A stretch of DNA of 64,000 bases from Tetradesmus obliquus (Eukaryota; Chlorophyta; Chlorophyceae; Sphaeropleales; Scenedesmaceae). Below, piece after piece: positions 18,715 through 30,447 of the stretch. The position numbers and the translations under genes are program-made. How positions within the stretch are numbered: position 1 is the stretch's first letter; each line of letters starts with the position of its first letter. Location: assembly GCA_030272155.1 (NCBI GenBank), contig CP126202.1, positions 2,232,001 through 2,296,000 of the forward strand, written 5' to 3'. A model generated the notes under the pieces. It was not told the DNA's origin and made no database searches. It saw only the letters and a list, made by a program, of their open reading frames with translations.

Positions 18715-21700
18715 ATGAAGCTCAAACTTACAGACAAGATTAAGAAGTTCTTTGGCCAGCAGCACGGGCACGCCGGTGATGTGGGGGCAAGCTTTGAGCT
18801 GGGGGAGGTCGACGGCTTGGAATGCAGCGGGAACCCAGCGCGGCCGCAGCTGCTGCGATCAGACGGCACCTCTATGTCTATGCTGTCCGACCTGCGTCCT
18901 TCTGGCGGGGTAATGGCAGCTGGCAGCGCGAGCGGGCAGTGCTTTGCTGCAGCAGCTGCTGCGCCAGGCAGTGGTGACCAGCATGAGCAGAAGGCTCACA
19001 TGCCCAGCACCTTATCACAGAAGGCAGACCTCAGCAGCAACCCCCGCACCACAGGGCAGGATGATGCGTATTCTCTTCAGAATGAGGTGTACTTCCCTCA
19101 GCTGCTGCTCACGCTGCAGACAGGCAGCCCAGAGCAGCGAGCTGTTGCAGCAGAGGCGCTGTTCAACTACACAGCAGAGAGCGACTGTGCGCGCCAGCGC
19201 GCCACACAAGCTGGCGTTGTATGCCACCTCATTGACCTGCTGCAGCACGGCACAGACCACGGCAAGATGTACGCAGCATACACCCTCAGCTCCCTGACAT
19301 CAATTGAAGAAGCCCTGGAGCAGATGTGCAGCATGGGCGCCATTCCTGCACTCATCTCCATCCTCTGCACCTGCCCGCTGCTGGTGTGCAAAAAGGGCGC
19401 CATGCGGGCCCTGGGGCGCTTGGCACGCAACGACCAGGCAGCAGCAGACATAGTAGCAGCGGGCGGGCTGCAGCCAATCATCAGCCTGCTGACACGGCCA
19501 GACAGCAGCTTGGTGCGGCGCTGCTTGATTGCGCTGTACTTCATTGGGGCAGACAAAGATGGGCTGCAGCAGGCGATTGGGGCTGCAGGAGCACTGCCAC
19601 ACCTGCTGGCGCTTGCGTGCAGCGACAGCCCTGATGTGCAGGCAGAGGCAACAGATGTGCTGAAGGTGCTGTGCAGGTGAGACTAAGCAGTGATAGGCTA
19701 GAACTGCCCAAAAAAGCATGCTGCAGCGGCTGTTGCAGCTGTGTATTGCTTGCAGGAAAGCTTGTTGCAGCAGGGCATGCAGTTTGCCAGCCTAGCAGTT
19801 GTGCGCATGACACTGCAGAGCTCCCGCCAGGCTGTTGAACAGCATAAGCAGCAGTATAACAGCAGCAGAAACAGAGCAAAGTAAACAATAGCCCCTTCTT
19901 TCCTGCTTTCCTGCAAGTGCACGTTTAGGCAGTCAGCCACCAACAGCGTTGCACGTCTCCACATTCGCAGCGCCTAATGCATAGTCTGCTGCTGTGCTGC
20001 TTGCAGGAATGGCGCATGCGGCCGTACACTGGCAGACATGGGCGGCATTGACGTGCTTGCAGGACTAGTACATGCGGGCCTCACATCACGCACCAAGGTG
20101 CGTTGGCAACAGCAGCAGACATGGCCAGCAGCAGCATCAGCACCAGCACTTGTGCAACAGCTGTCGTTGGCAGCAGTATGCATCTGGTAGCCTGTGCCAG
20201 AAAATCTGCGCCCCTGGTGCTTGCCCGCTGGCATATGCACCCTAAGACTCACTTGCGTCTCTTATCCTGCAACTTGCATCTGCACAGTCACTTGCCATCC
20301 GACCCTCCACTCACTACGCACGTTCCACTGCTGCCAACCGCTGTTTACGTGCGCAGGCAAGCGCCACACGCGCGCTGCAGCGCCTGCATGACATCCCAGA
20401 CCTCAAGGAGCTGCTTGCAAACAGCTCAGCGCGTGACATGGTCAACGACAGCACCAGCAGCGGCAGCCTCATCAACACCAGCTTCGGCACAGCCGGCGGA
20501 ACAGCAGCACCAGCAGTAGGAGCGGGCAGCATACCTGGCAGTGGCAGCGGCGCTGCTGGGCTAGGCAGCGGCCTAACTCCTGCAAGCCGCGGCAGCTGCA
20601 TTGCAGCTGTGGCTGGTGCTCGTGATGGTGCTGGTGCTGGCAGTGAGGTTGATGACTTCAAGCAGCTTGCGGAGGTGCTGGCCTGCAGCAGTAACAAGTG
20701 GCTGCGGGAGAAGGCAGCCGCAGCAGTGGAGCAGCTTGCAGCAGATGACGTGCAAGCGTGCAGGTGGGGATGCCACTGGTTGGTTGGACAGAGAAGGTGT
20801 ATCGGCAGTAGCACCTGTATGGTTTGACAGCAGTTGGTGTGCCGAACAACGTTTGGTGAGGACACAGCCAAAACACAACTGCTGCAGCTACGGGGCCGGA
20901 TACCTTCCATTGATGCTTGTGCTATGTGTACATATGCCTACAGAGCTCGCCATCTCAAGACCCTGCCCTCACACTTGCTGCTGATGTTGCTGCTGCTGCT
21001 GCTGCTGCTGCTGCCACTTCATGTTTGTTCCTGCAGGGAGCTTGCAGACCTGGGTGTCCTGGGGTCACTGCTTGATATGCTTGCACCTGTCAACAGCAGC
21101 GTCACACGCAGGGCGGGTGCGCGGGCGCTGGGGCGTCTGGGCGATGACGCTAGGCTGCTGAGGCGCATGGGCGAGACAGGTGGGTGATTGGGCTTGCTGT
21201 ATCCTCCCTGTGCTGTAGTCTCAGCTGCTGAACCACGTCACAAGTGCATTGTTACTCGTTTTCCTGCAGACATAGCCATTGCCAACAATGGGAGTACGGT
21301 AGCAGTGTCCAAACAGCTTCTGCTGGATTCACCACTACTGCGTCCTGCAGGGTTCATTACAAAGCTGCTGCAGGCAGCACCTGAGCTGGCCGGCTCTGCG
21401 CAGCGCTCGGTGATGAAGCTGCTGCACGCCCTCGCGCACGACGACGACACCGTCACAGCCTTCCCCAGGCAGCAGTGTGCAGCATACCTTATGCAGGTTG
21501 TGGAGGGTGCAGCAGTTGACACTGCTGGATCTGCTGCTGCGACTGAAGCGGCTGGCACTGCAGCTGGCTACAGCACACAGTCTGGGGGCGCTGGCCACGC
21601 TGGCAGGGGCAGCATCAGCGCTGGCAGCAGCCGCAGCGAGCTGTTAGGCGCTGACGGCAGCGCTGCGCTGGATGTGGTTGGTGCTGTGAAGGCGCTGGAT

Positions 21701-24578
21701 GTGCTGGCTGCAGTGAGCCGCATTGACCCGCAGCTGCTGGCAGGAGTGAAGGAGTACCCAGGTGGGCAGGAAGCGCGGGTGCAAAGTGTAACAGAGCGCC
21801 GTCCTTGGTGTATTGGTTAGTTGGATAGCTAACAACACAGTCGGGTTGTGCCGCCTACTGTGCTATGCCGGGGGAGGAAGCAGTGCAGAACACCGATGTG
21901 CCGTCCTGGCTTGCTGCTGCTTGGCAGCAGCGTGGCAGCAATACCGCAACATGTCTGCTGTCGGTGTGTGCTCTGCCTGCTGCAGGTGGCTTCCGGCTGC
22001 TGGTGAGCAAGCTGCAGCACGCCAACCGCCTGCTCACCCCGCCCATCCTGAAGCTGCTGGCATGCCTGGCCAAGAGCCACGAGCACCAGGAGGACCTGCT
22101 GAAGGGCGGCGTAGTGCCTGTGCTGCTGGGGCTGTACCGCAGCGATGACGCAAATGTGGCGATGCAGGCAGCACGCGTGATGGAGCTGCTGTCGGAGCCA
22201 GCAGCGCAGATCCTGGAGAGGTCCATGTCGAAGGGTGACATGGGCCTGGCAGCTGCAGCAGCTGCACCACAGCAGCAGCAGCAGCTGGCAGCAGCAGCGT
22301 CTGGCTCTCCAGCGGCAGCAGCAGCAGCAGTGTCAGAGGCAGCGCGCATGGCATCTCCTCTGCGAGGTGCTGGCAGGGCAGCCACACCAGGCAGCCCTTC
22401 TGCACAGCAGCAGCAGCCCAGCGGCATAGTACTGTCTGCATTGCCAGGGCGCCTGAGAGGCAACAGCATAGGAGAAGGCACTGACAGCAGCAGCAGCAGT
22501 CACAGCAGCAACAGCAGCAGCATTGCAGCAGCTGCAGTTGCAGTTGCTGGGTCCAGCAGTAGCGGCAGCAGGGACGTCTCGGAGGCTGCAGCATCACCTT
22601 CAAGTCCTGCTGCCGCTAGCAACAGCAGCTATGCTGAAGCCTTGGAGAGGCAACATGCTGCTGCCAGAGGCGCAAGCCCCACCCGCGGCACCAGCCCAAC
22701 CCGGGCATCCATTGCTGTGCCAAGCAGCCCTGCCTCGCCATCAGCAGCAGCAGCAGCAGGTTCACCAACGTCCCGTGTCAGTGCTGCTAGGGCAGCAAGC
22801 CTAGGCATAGGTGGCATTGCTTCGAGCAAGTTTAAGGCAGGGGTAAGCCGTAGGGGTTCAAGTTTTACTGCCAAGCGTGGTGCATCAGCAGTGCTGCATG
22901 TTGAGAGCCAAGGGGAGGAGGGCTCAGCAGCAGTGGCTAGCCCCAGCAGCCCTGCCCCAGCTGCACAGCAGCAGCAGCAGGATGCCAGCCACATGGCACA
23001 ACAGCAGCAGGCAGCGCAGAAACAGCAGCAGCAGCAAGAGCAGCACGCTACAGGAGGCAGTAGGTTGCCTCCCAGGCAGCAGTCAGCAGTGCGGCCTCAG
23101 ACAGCACCTGAACAGGCAGCCAACGGCAGGCAGCAGCAGCAGCAGCAACAGCTGCCCTGGAGCAGTAACCCTGGAGCTATTGATGGCAGCTTAACAGCAC
23201 ACCCAACAGCAGCAGCAGCAGCAGGGCCGGCATCACCTAGCAGCAGAGCTGTATCAGCTAGCAGGGACCGTCCAACGCCTCTATCTGGCCTGGAGCAGGC
23301 AAACAGGAATGGTGGCAGCAGCAACGGCAGCAGCAGCAGGGCCAGGCCAGGCTCGGTTACGCCCCGCGGCAGCTCAGCGAGTCTGGCAGCTGGCAGTGTG
23401 GCAGCACAGCGGCAGCGGCTCCTGGCCGCAGCACGCAAGCCGTCAAATGCAGCACAAGGAGATGCCGTACAGCAGCAGCAGCAGGCGGATGCAGCAGGAA
23501 CATCAGCAGCTGGCAGTGACCACTCGAAGCCGAGTGGCCGGCCACCGGTTCTGCAGATGGCAGCAGCAATAGCAGCAGCTACAGGAGCGACAGTGGCCTC
23601 ACCAACTCATCGGACAGGGTTGAAGCAGCAGCAGCAGCCGGCACAGCAGTCAGCAGCAGCCCAGCAGCAGCAGGTACAACAGCAGGCACAGCAGCAACAG
23701 CATGTACAGCAGCAGCACCAACAGCATCTAGCACAGCAGCAGCAAGCACAGCAGCCAGATCCGCAACAGCAGCAACAGCAAGCACAGCAGCAACAGCAGC
23801 AGGCTCAGCCAGTGCAGCAACATCAACAGCAGCAGCAACAGCAGCAGCAGCAGCAGCAGCCAAGTGCAGGCACGCCTCGTCAGCAAGCAGCAGCTGCTGC
23901 AGATCCAGCGCCAGCATCACCAAAACCATTTGGTGTGCTGGATGCTGCTGCTCCCTTTGCAGCTGCTGTCGCAGCAGGTGCAGAAGCTGCTGCAGCGGAA
24001 AAGCATGCAGCAGCTGCAGCTGCAGCAGCAGGGCGTGCACCTGACAAAGGCAATGCTGCTGGTGTTCCGGATGCGGACGATCTGCTGTCATCAACGTATG
24101 ACAACTTGCATGGGCTGCTGATGAAGAAGAGTGACATAGAGATCTGCAGGTGCGGCACATGATTTACTACTGGCTCTTACGGTGCTTTCACAACAGCCAA
24201 AACGTTTGCAGCAAGCTATGCGTGCTTGTGTTTGGGTTGCAGCCCGTGCCTGCCAGCCTCCCTTGGATGATCGCAATGCTTGCCTCACAAGTGCTGCTGC
24301 TGCTGCTGCTGCTGCTGTTGCTGTTGCAGGACTGCCGAGGGCCGCAAGTGCCGCCTGGGCGAGGGCGGCTTCGGCGTGGTGTACAAGGCGGTCATGAACG
24401 GCGTGGATGAGGTGGCTGTGAAGCTGGTCAAGGTGAGGCCAGGCTGCACAGGTGCAGCGGGCAGTGGTGATTTAAGCAGCCAGTTGGTGCGCAAGTAGCA
24501 CCCGTGTCAGATCACTCCTTCTGCGGCTATGAGGTTGAGTTTGAGTCTCTGCATGTTGTCTTAACCATCCACATCACG

Positions 24579-24611
<33 letters not shown>

Positions 24612-26921
24612 TGCTTCAGGCTGACAGCCCCAGCCGCAAGGAGCTGGAGCTGTTCCTGAAGGAGGTGCAGACGCTGGCCAAGCTGCACCACCGCAACATC
24701 GTGCAGTTCTACGGCGCGTGCCTGGAGACAGGCAGCATGTTCTTCGTGACCGAGCTCATGAAGGTGAGGCTCTCATCTTGAAAACATACTTGCGGCACTT
24801 TGCGGGTATCGCCCTTGTTTACTGGGTAGTTCATGGTCTGCAAGGTTGAGCACGGCTGACTGCAGCGGCATGCGCCTGTGAACCTGGATGTGGATGCTGA
24901 TAGGTGCTCTCTCTCTCGTGTGTTAAGTGGCGCATGTCCTTTGTCAGAGAGTTCATGAAGGCAAGTCAAGGTGTATGGAGACTCCTCCTTTACTCACAGC
25001 AGCATGCGGCTGAAGTTACATCAAATGCTAACCAGTGCTGACTGCTACGCATTTTGGTGGCTGCTGCAGGGCGGCGACCTGTACACCGCGCTGCGTCACC
25101 ACGCAGAGACGATGCGCTGGGACCGGTTGGGGCGCAAGGTGGCGCTGGACGTGGCGCTGGGCCTCAACTACCTGCACGCGCAGGTGAGGGCAGCATCAAT
25201 GCACAGTGTTGACAGTTTGCACTAACCACTTGCACCGAATCTGGCACTGCACTGCATTTATCGTGCTCGCTGTGCTGACATGCGCGCGTACCTCTGCTCT
25301 GCTTGCGCCTGCAGCGTCCGCGCATGATGCACCACGACCTCAAGAGCCCCAAAGTGCTGCTTGCAGAGTGCTCACTGTACTGCAATGTGTGTGGGTTGAT
25401 ATTCCTGCCCTTGCAGCGTCCGCCCATGATGCACCGCGACCTGAAGAGCCCCAACGTGCTGCTGAGCGAGGAGGGCGTGGCCAAGATCGCTGACGTGGGC
25501 ATGGTGCGCAGCCAGGTGAAGGACCTGGTCACAGCGCAGCCGGTCATGACGCCGCTGTGGGCAGCACCCGAGGTGAGGCAGTGCGGTCACAGGGTTGGGT
25601 TTGACGTTTTGGGGATGCTGTTGGACGTTTTGGGGAGAGGATAGTTGATTTTTGCGAAGTGCATGGTGCGCAGTCAGGTGAAGGACCTGGTCACAGCGCA
25701 GCCAGTGATGACGCCACTTTGGGCAGCTCCTGCGGTGAGTTGACACGGCCACAGGGCTTGTGGGGGTGTGGTGTGATAGGCAAAGTGCATGGTGCGCAGC
25801 CAGGTGAAGGACCTGGTCACGGCGCAGCCGGTCATGACGCCACTTTGGGCAGCTCCTGAGGTGAGTTGATGCGGCCACAGGGCTTGTGGGGGTGTTTTGA
25901 TAGGCAAAAGTGCATGGTGTGCAGCCAGGTGAAGGACCTGGTCACGGCGCAGCCGGTGATGACGCCGCTGTGGGCAGCGCCCGAGGTGAGGCAGTGCAGC
26001 CAAGGGTTGGTTTTGACGTTTTGGGGATGCTGTTTTGGGGAGAGTTTAATTAGAGTTTAAAGAGTTTAAAGAGTTTAAAGAGTTTAAAGAGTTTAAAGAG
26101 TTTAAAGAGTTTAATTATTATCATAGGCACAATGCATGGTGCGCAGCCAGGTGAAGGACCTGGTCACTGCGCAGCCGGTCATGATGCCGCTGTGGGCAGC
26201 GCCCGAGATGAGGCAGTGCGGCCACAAGGTTGTGTGCTGCTGGCAACATGGGTTTTGTGGTTTGATAAACAGCGGCGGCTGTATGCTGTGTTGAGAAAGG
26301 GATCTCGAGGGTTGTGGTGACAAAGCAGACAAAACGTGGTGTGGAAGCATGTCGGACGCCTGGTCTTGATGCAGCCATTCTTCTACTGCTGACTCTGCCT
26401 GTGTTCCCCATCGTGTTGATAAACCCCAGGTGGTGCGCCACGAGCGCGCGTCCATCAAGGCGGACATCTGGAGCTACGGCATCCTCATCTGGGAGCTCAT
26501 CAGCGGCGAGGACATCACAGAGTACCAGCCGCTGTCCATCAGCAGACAGGTGGGGCGCAACGTGGCATGTGTGGCGGGCCATGCGCATCAGTTGTCACGA
26601 AGAAGAGGGTGCCATGTCAGTTGTACCTCTTATACTTCGCAGGCTGTGAGCACAATTGCCGTACTTTGTTGCTGCACTCCAGCTCAACTAATCTTCGCTC
26701 ATATCCGTCAGCAACTTCTTGCCGAATCCTTGTGTGCGTCTGCTGCACATCTGCAGGTGGGCCCCTGCGCCAACGCCAAGGCCATGACGCTGCCAGCCAA
26801 GTGCCCCCCAGTGGCGCGCAAGCTGTTCATGGCATGCACGCAGATGGACCCGGAGAAGCGGCCGGTGGCACAGACGCTGGTGGAGTGGCTGCGCGCAGAC
26901 ATGCAGGCCAACAGGTTCTAA
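18715..26921 (+). CDS. Armadillo-repeat TKL-like protein kinase
   Basis: Twelve exons: 18715-19676, 20007-20097, 20357-20763, 21037-21179, 21270-21761, 21986-24149, 24330-24432, 24620-24763, 25070-25183, 25417-25572, 26430-26549 and 26757-26921 (TAA). All junctions are phase-consistent. Armadillo-like helical repeats lie in exons 1-6 (for example VKKGAMRALGRLARN-like units). Exon 6 adds about 600 residues of Gln/Ala/Ser low complexity. The kinase domain follows: GEGGFGVVYKA glycine loop, EVAVKLVK lysine, MMHRDLKSPN catalytic loop, IADVGMVRS (DVG instead of DFG), PLWAAPE and DIWSYGILIWEL. The protein ends VEWLRADMQANRF. The fold is that of plant and algal TKL/Raf-like kinases; the substrate is unknown. 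Introns before exons 4, 7 and 8 contain CTG arrays near the acceptor. Introns 9-10 and the 3' UTR carry exon echoes. Confidence 0.88.
25317..25388 (+). repeat. Echo of the catalytic-loop exon head
   Basis: After a good acceptor (gcgcctgcag) this copy encodes RPRMMHHDLKSPKVLLAE in the same phase as exon 10. HRD is changed to HHD and the catalytic-loop Asn to Lys. The sequence between this copy and the real exon has no stop in that frame. Confidence 0.8.
25655..26215 (+). repeat. Four echoes of the activation-loop exon tail with donor
   Basis: Copies at about 25663-25735, 25791-25862, 25913-25987 and 26133-26210 repeat the 3' part of exon 10. Each encodes VRSQVKDLVTAQPVM followed by a PLWAAP-like end and a GTGAG donor or close derivative (the last has GAGATGAG). 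From the internal CAG acceptor each copy is about 61 bp, which would shift the frame, so inclusion as an exon is unlikely. Confidence 0.85.
26041..26115 (+). repeat. 9-bp tandem repeat (gagtttaaa)n
   Basis: About seven units lie inside the kinase intron, between the third and fourth exon-tail echoes. Confidence 0.85.
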
Positions 26922-26981
26922 GCAGCAGTGCAGCAGCTGAGATGCAGCAGCAGGCGTGGGCCCAAATCCAAGATAGCGGCG

Positions 26982-27580
26982 GGTGGCGCAGACGCTGGTG
27001 GAATGGCTGCGCGCAGACATGCAGGCGACCTGGTTTTGAGCGGCAGCGCAGCAGCAGCAGCAGTATGCAGCAGCAGGCTTGGGACTTTGGGGCTCAATGG
27101 TGGGCGCGGAGAAGCCGCCGGTGGCGCAGACGTTGGTGGAGTGGCTGCGTGCAGACATGCAGGCCAACAGGTTCTGAGCGGATGTGCAGCAGCAGATATG
27201 CAGCAGCAGTCATGGTCCCAGATCCAAGAGAGCGGCGGGTGGCGCAGACACTGGTGGAATGGCTGCGCGCAGACATGCAGGCGACCTGGTTTTGAGCGGC
27301 AGCGCAGCAGCAGCATCCCTATGCAGCAGCAGGCTTGGGACTTTGGGGCTCAATGGTGGGCCCGGAGAAGTGACCAGTAGTGGGGGCGCTGGTGGCATGG
27401 CTGTGCGCAGACATGCAGGCCAACAGGTTCTGAGCGGCAGTGCAGCAGCAGCAGCGACAGGTGCGCAGCAGCAGTCATAAGCCCTGGACGCTGACTGATG
27501 GACCCAGAGAAGCGGCCGGTGGCGCAGACGTTGGTGGAGTGGCTGCGTGCAGACATGCAGGCCAACAGGTTCTGATCGGT
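26982..27580 (+). repeat. Five echoes of the kinase gene's last-exon tail in the 3' UTR
   Basis: Copies at about 26982-27045, 27119-27180, 27238-27299, 27375-27437 and 27518-27580 repeat the end of the last exon (VAQTLVEWLRADMQAxxF plus stop). The genuine stop is TAA, but every echo has TGA. Spacing is irregular (about 80-140 bp) and each copy is followed by a CAG-rich stretch. They lie after the stop codon and are probably transcribed but not translated. Confidence 0.85.
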
Positions 27581-29362
27581 GGTGCAGCATCAGCAGCTGT
27601 GGGGCGGCAGCAGCAGTAGCAGCATCAACTGTGTGCAGCAGCAGGCGTGGGCCCTGGGCGCTGAATGGTGGCCTGTAGCACAGCAGGAGCAGCAGCAGCA
27701 GCAGCAGCAGGCAAATGTTGGGTGGTGACGATCTGGCTGCTGCAGTTTGAAGCTTTCATATGGGCCAGTGCTTGGGTGCTGCTGCTGAGCATGCAGTGCA
27801 GTAAGGGCTGGCGGCAGCAACTTGTTGCTGCTGTATGATTGGCCCTGTTTTGGCACAGCAGGGAAATGATATTGCCGACATCGGTGCTGAAGTGAGGACA
27901 CTACAAATATCATGCTGCTTGCACCTTGATGTTGGCTATGTGAAGTAGGCAGATGTTGAGACGTTGTAGGTGATGCGGGTTTTGGGGTAAGCACAACTTG
28001 ATGCATTAGTCAGGTAGGAATGTAGGCACCGACGTTTGCTAGGCGCCATGGTAGGGAGAGCCAGCATAAGGCGTTGCATGTTATCAATCACATGACGACT
28101 TTCTCATCTCCGCTGTTGCAGTTACCATCATGGCCATGCACACATGCCAATGTAGCAGATACATGCAGTAGAGCAGGTTACAGAATGTCAGGTGTAGCTG
28201 TAGGTGTAGGCGCAGCAGCATTGTGAGTTTGCAGTGCAGGATGTTTTTCAAGCACCTTGTGCGGCCCTTCCGGCAGTCATATCTTGAAGCATTTGATGCT
28301 GTGATCAGTCTTGCCAGTTTGTGGCATTGCAGCTTTTGGTGGCAGCAGCACTTGATCTGGACATGTTCACAGATTCTGACAATGTTCTGCAGATGTCAAC
28401 ACGTATGTCAGCCGCATGAGCACTATCATCGGCATTCCAGCTTGGACATGGGACGCCCTATAGGGTACTAGCTAGTACTGCTCTGCTACGATGCATCTGG
28501 CTAGTGCATTATGTGGTGCTGGCGTTTGCTGGCCATGGCCTCTTACCAGACGTGTCTGGCAACTGCCGGCTAGAGGCATTAGTTTGAACCCGTTTCTGCA
28601 GGGCGCAGCGACTGCGTGTCACTAGGCTGCTGTAGCAGGCGTTGTGCAAGGGAAGTCTGAGCAGTACTAGCATACTAGTATGTGCACAGTTTCTTTCTTG
28701 TGCCAGTTGCTGTTGCGTCCTGTTGCTTTGAAGCATGCTGGTAACAGCAGGTTGCACCAAGTCTCCCAGTGTTACAGCGTTATAAATGTCAAGATCCAAG
28801 GCAATCTCGAGGCAACTGCCTAAAGACCATCACGAACACTGACGTAAGCAGCTGCTGACACAAGCTGACTGTACTAACACGCAGTACCCGCACCATGGTG
28901 CACCACCGCGGCAGGCAAACTGTGGCCGCCCATTGACCAAGTTGATGAGTAACATGATGATGATGATGATGATGACCAAGTTGCCAAGTAACCAAAGTAG
29001 GGCCACATGCCCACCCACGAAGGAGCCAGACAAGGCTCTTGGGGTCCAGGCAAATTTCAAAACAGTGTCATTTTTTTTATAGTCAACAATCAGAGCGAGG
29101 AGTTGATGGATGCATATCACATGAAGTTCATGTCATGAACAAAACACACCTTGCAGGGGTAGGGTCATACCCATCAGGCGTTGATGGGCAGCGCAGGAGG
29201 TACATACCTCCAGCGCTGGAGCTACACCTCCACATGTGGCCAACCAGTCCCACATACACCTGCCATCTTGCTGCAGCCCTAGCAGAGCGAGCACTGCTGC
29301 CAGCCAAGCACCATAAGAGGCAGCTCAACTGACACGCTGTTATCAGCTGGCAGCAGGTCTTA
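27581..29362. other. Convergent intergenic region
   Basis: This lies between the 3' end of the kinase gene and the 3' end of the large minus-strand gene. I find no supported exon. It holds CAG runs near 27700 and a (GAT)n run at about 28953-28974. Confidence 0.5.
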
Positions 29363-30415
29363 TTATCGCGATATTTTTGGATCTTGCAGCTGCTGCTGCT
29401 GGTGCTGGAGCCAAGCCAGACAATGCAATGCCGACTCCACGACTTTAGAACCCTGAATTTGTAGCTGATGCCGGTGCTGGAGCGATGCCGTGCCAGCCCG
29501 GAAGCCGCACATGCTGCAGCAGGTGAGGCCCAAGCAGGTCACTGGCAGACTCTGCAGCAGCAGCACTGCAACAGCAGCAGGGGCGGCAGCGACAGCAAAG
29601 AAACACGCATGACCTTTAGTCCCATGTCTCTGCAGAAACGGCGCCTTATGCATGCGCACGGTGTCAGCACCATCATATCATCAATCAAGGCAAAGAAATG
29701 ACACCTCAGGACAGCATGTGAATGCCAGGCAGGACGAGGGAGCTGGGGAGCCAGAAATAGTGAGCACTGCAAGCTCAAAAAGTAACAGGAGTGCCAGCAA
29801 TGCAGCTGGCACAAGGCACATCGTAAACCATGCAGAGTTGCTCAGGAGTCCTGTTACGTCACTCACCGCATGCTGCAGCTGCTGTAGTCCCCTCCTGCTC
29901 CCTCCAAGCAAGCATGCCATGTCACCACCCAACTGGCCAGTGCAGCCCGGCACAGCGGGCCCACACAGCTATTTGTGTAGGCAGCTGCTGCACCACCTGC
30001 GCAACTGCTGCTGCTGCTGCTGCCGTCGGCTGCAGCTTGCTTACGCATCTGAGCATGTGCGCACGTGTGGCTGCTGTTCTTGCCACCACTGCTTGTCCTG
30101 CTTCCAGGCTGGTGCTGATCATAGTCTGCAGTAAAATCATCCGTAGCTGAGCTCCTGCTGCTGCTGCTGATGTTTGCCTGTGGTGAATACTGCGCCAGCA
30201 AAACATGGCCAAGCTCGGCATGGCGAAGCTCCCACACAAAAACATCCAGCAGCTGTGGATGCCACTGATGCACCCAATCCTCAAACCCATCCCTGCCGCT
30301 GCTGCTGCTGCTGCTGCCGCCGCTGCTGATTGGGCATGACAGCGCTATCTGCTGCAAACACAGCATCTGCTGCTGCTGCCACGCGTGTTTCAGCCTAGGG
30401 TGCAGCAGGCGTGAC

Positions 30416-30447
<32 letters not shown>

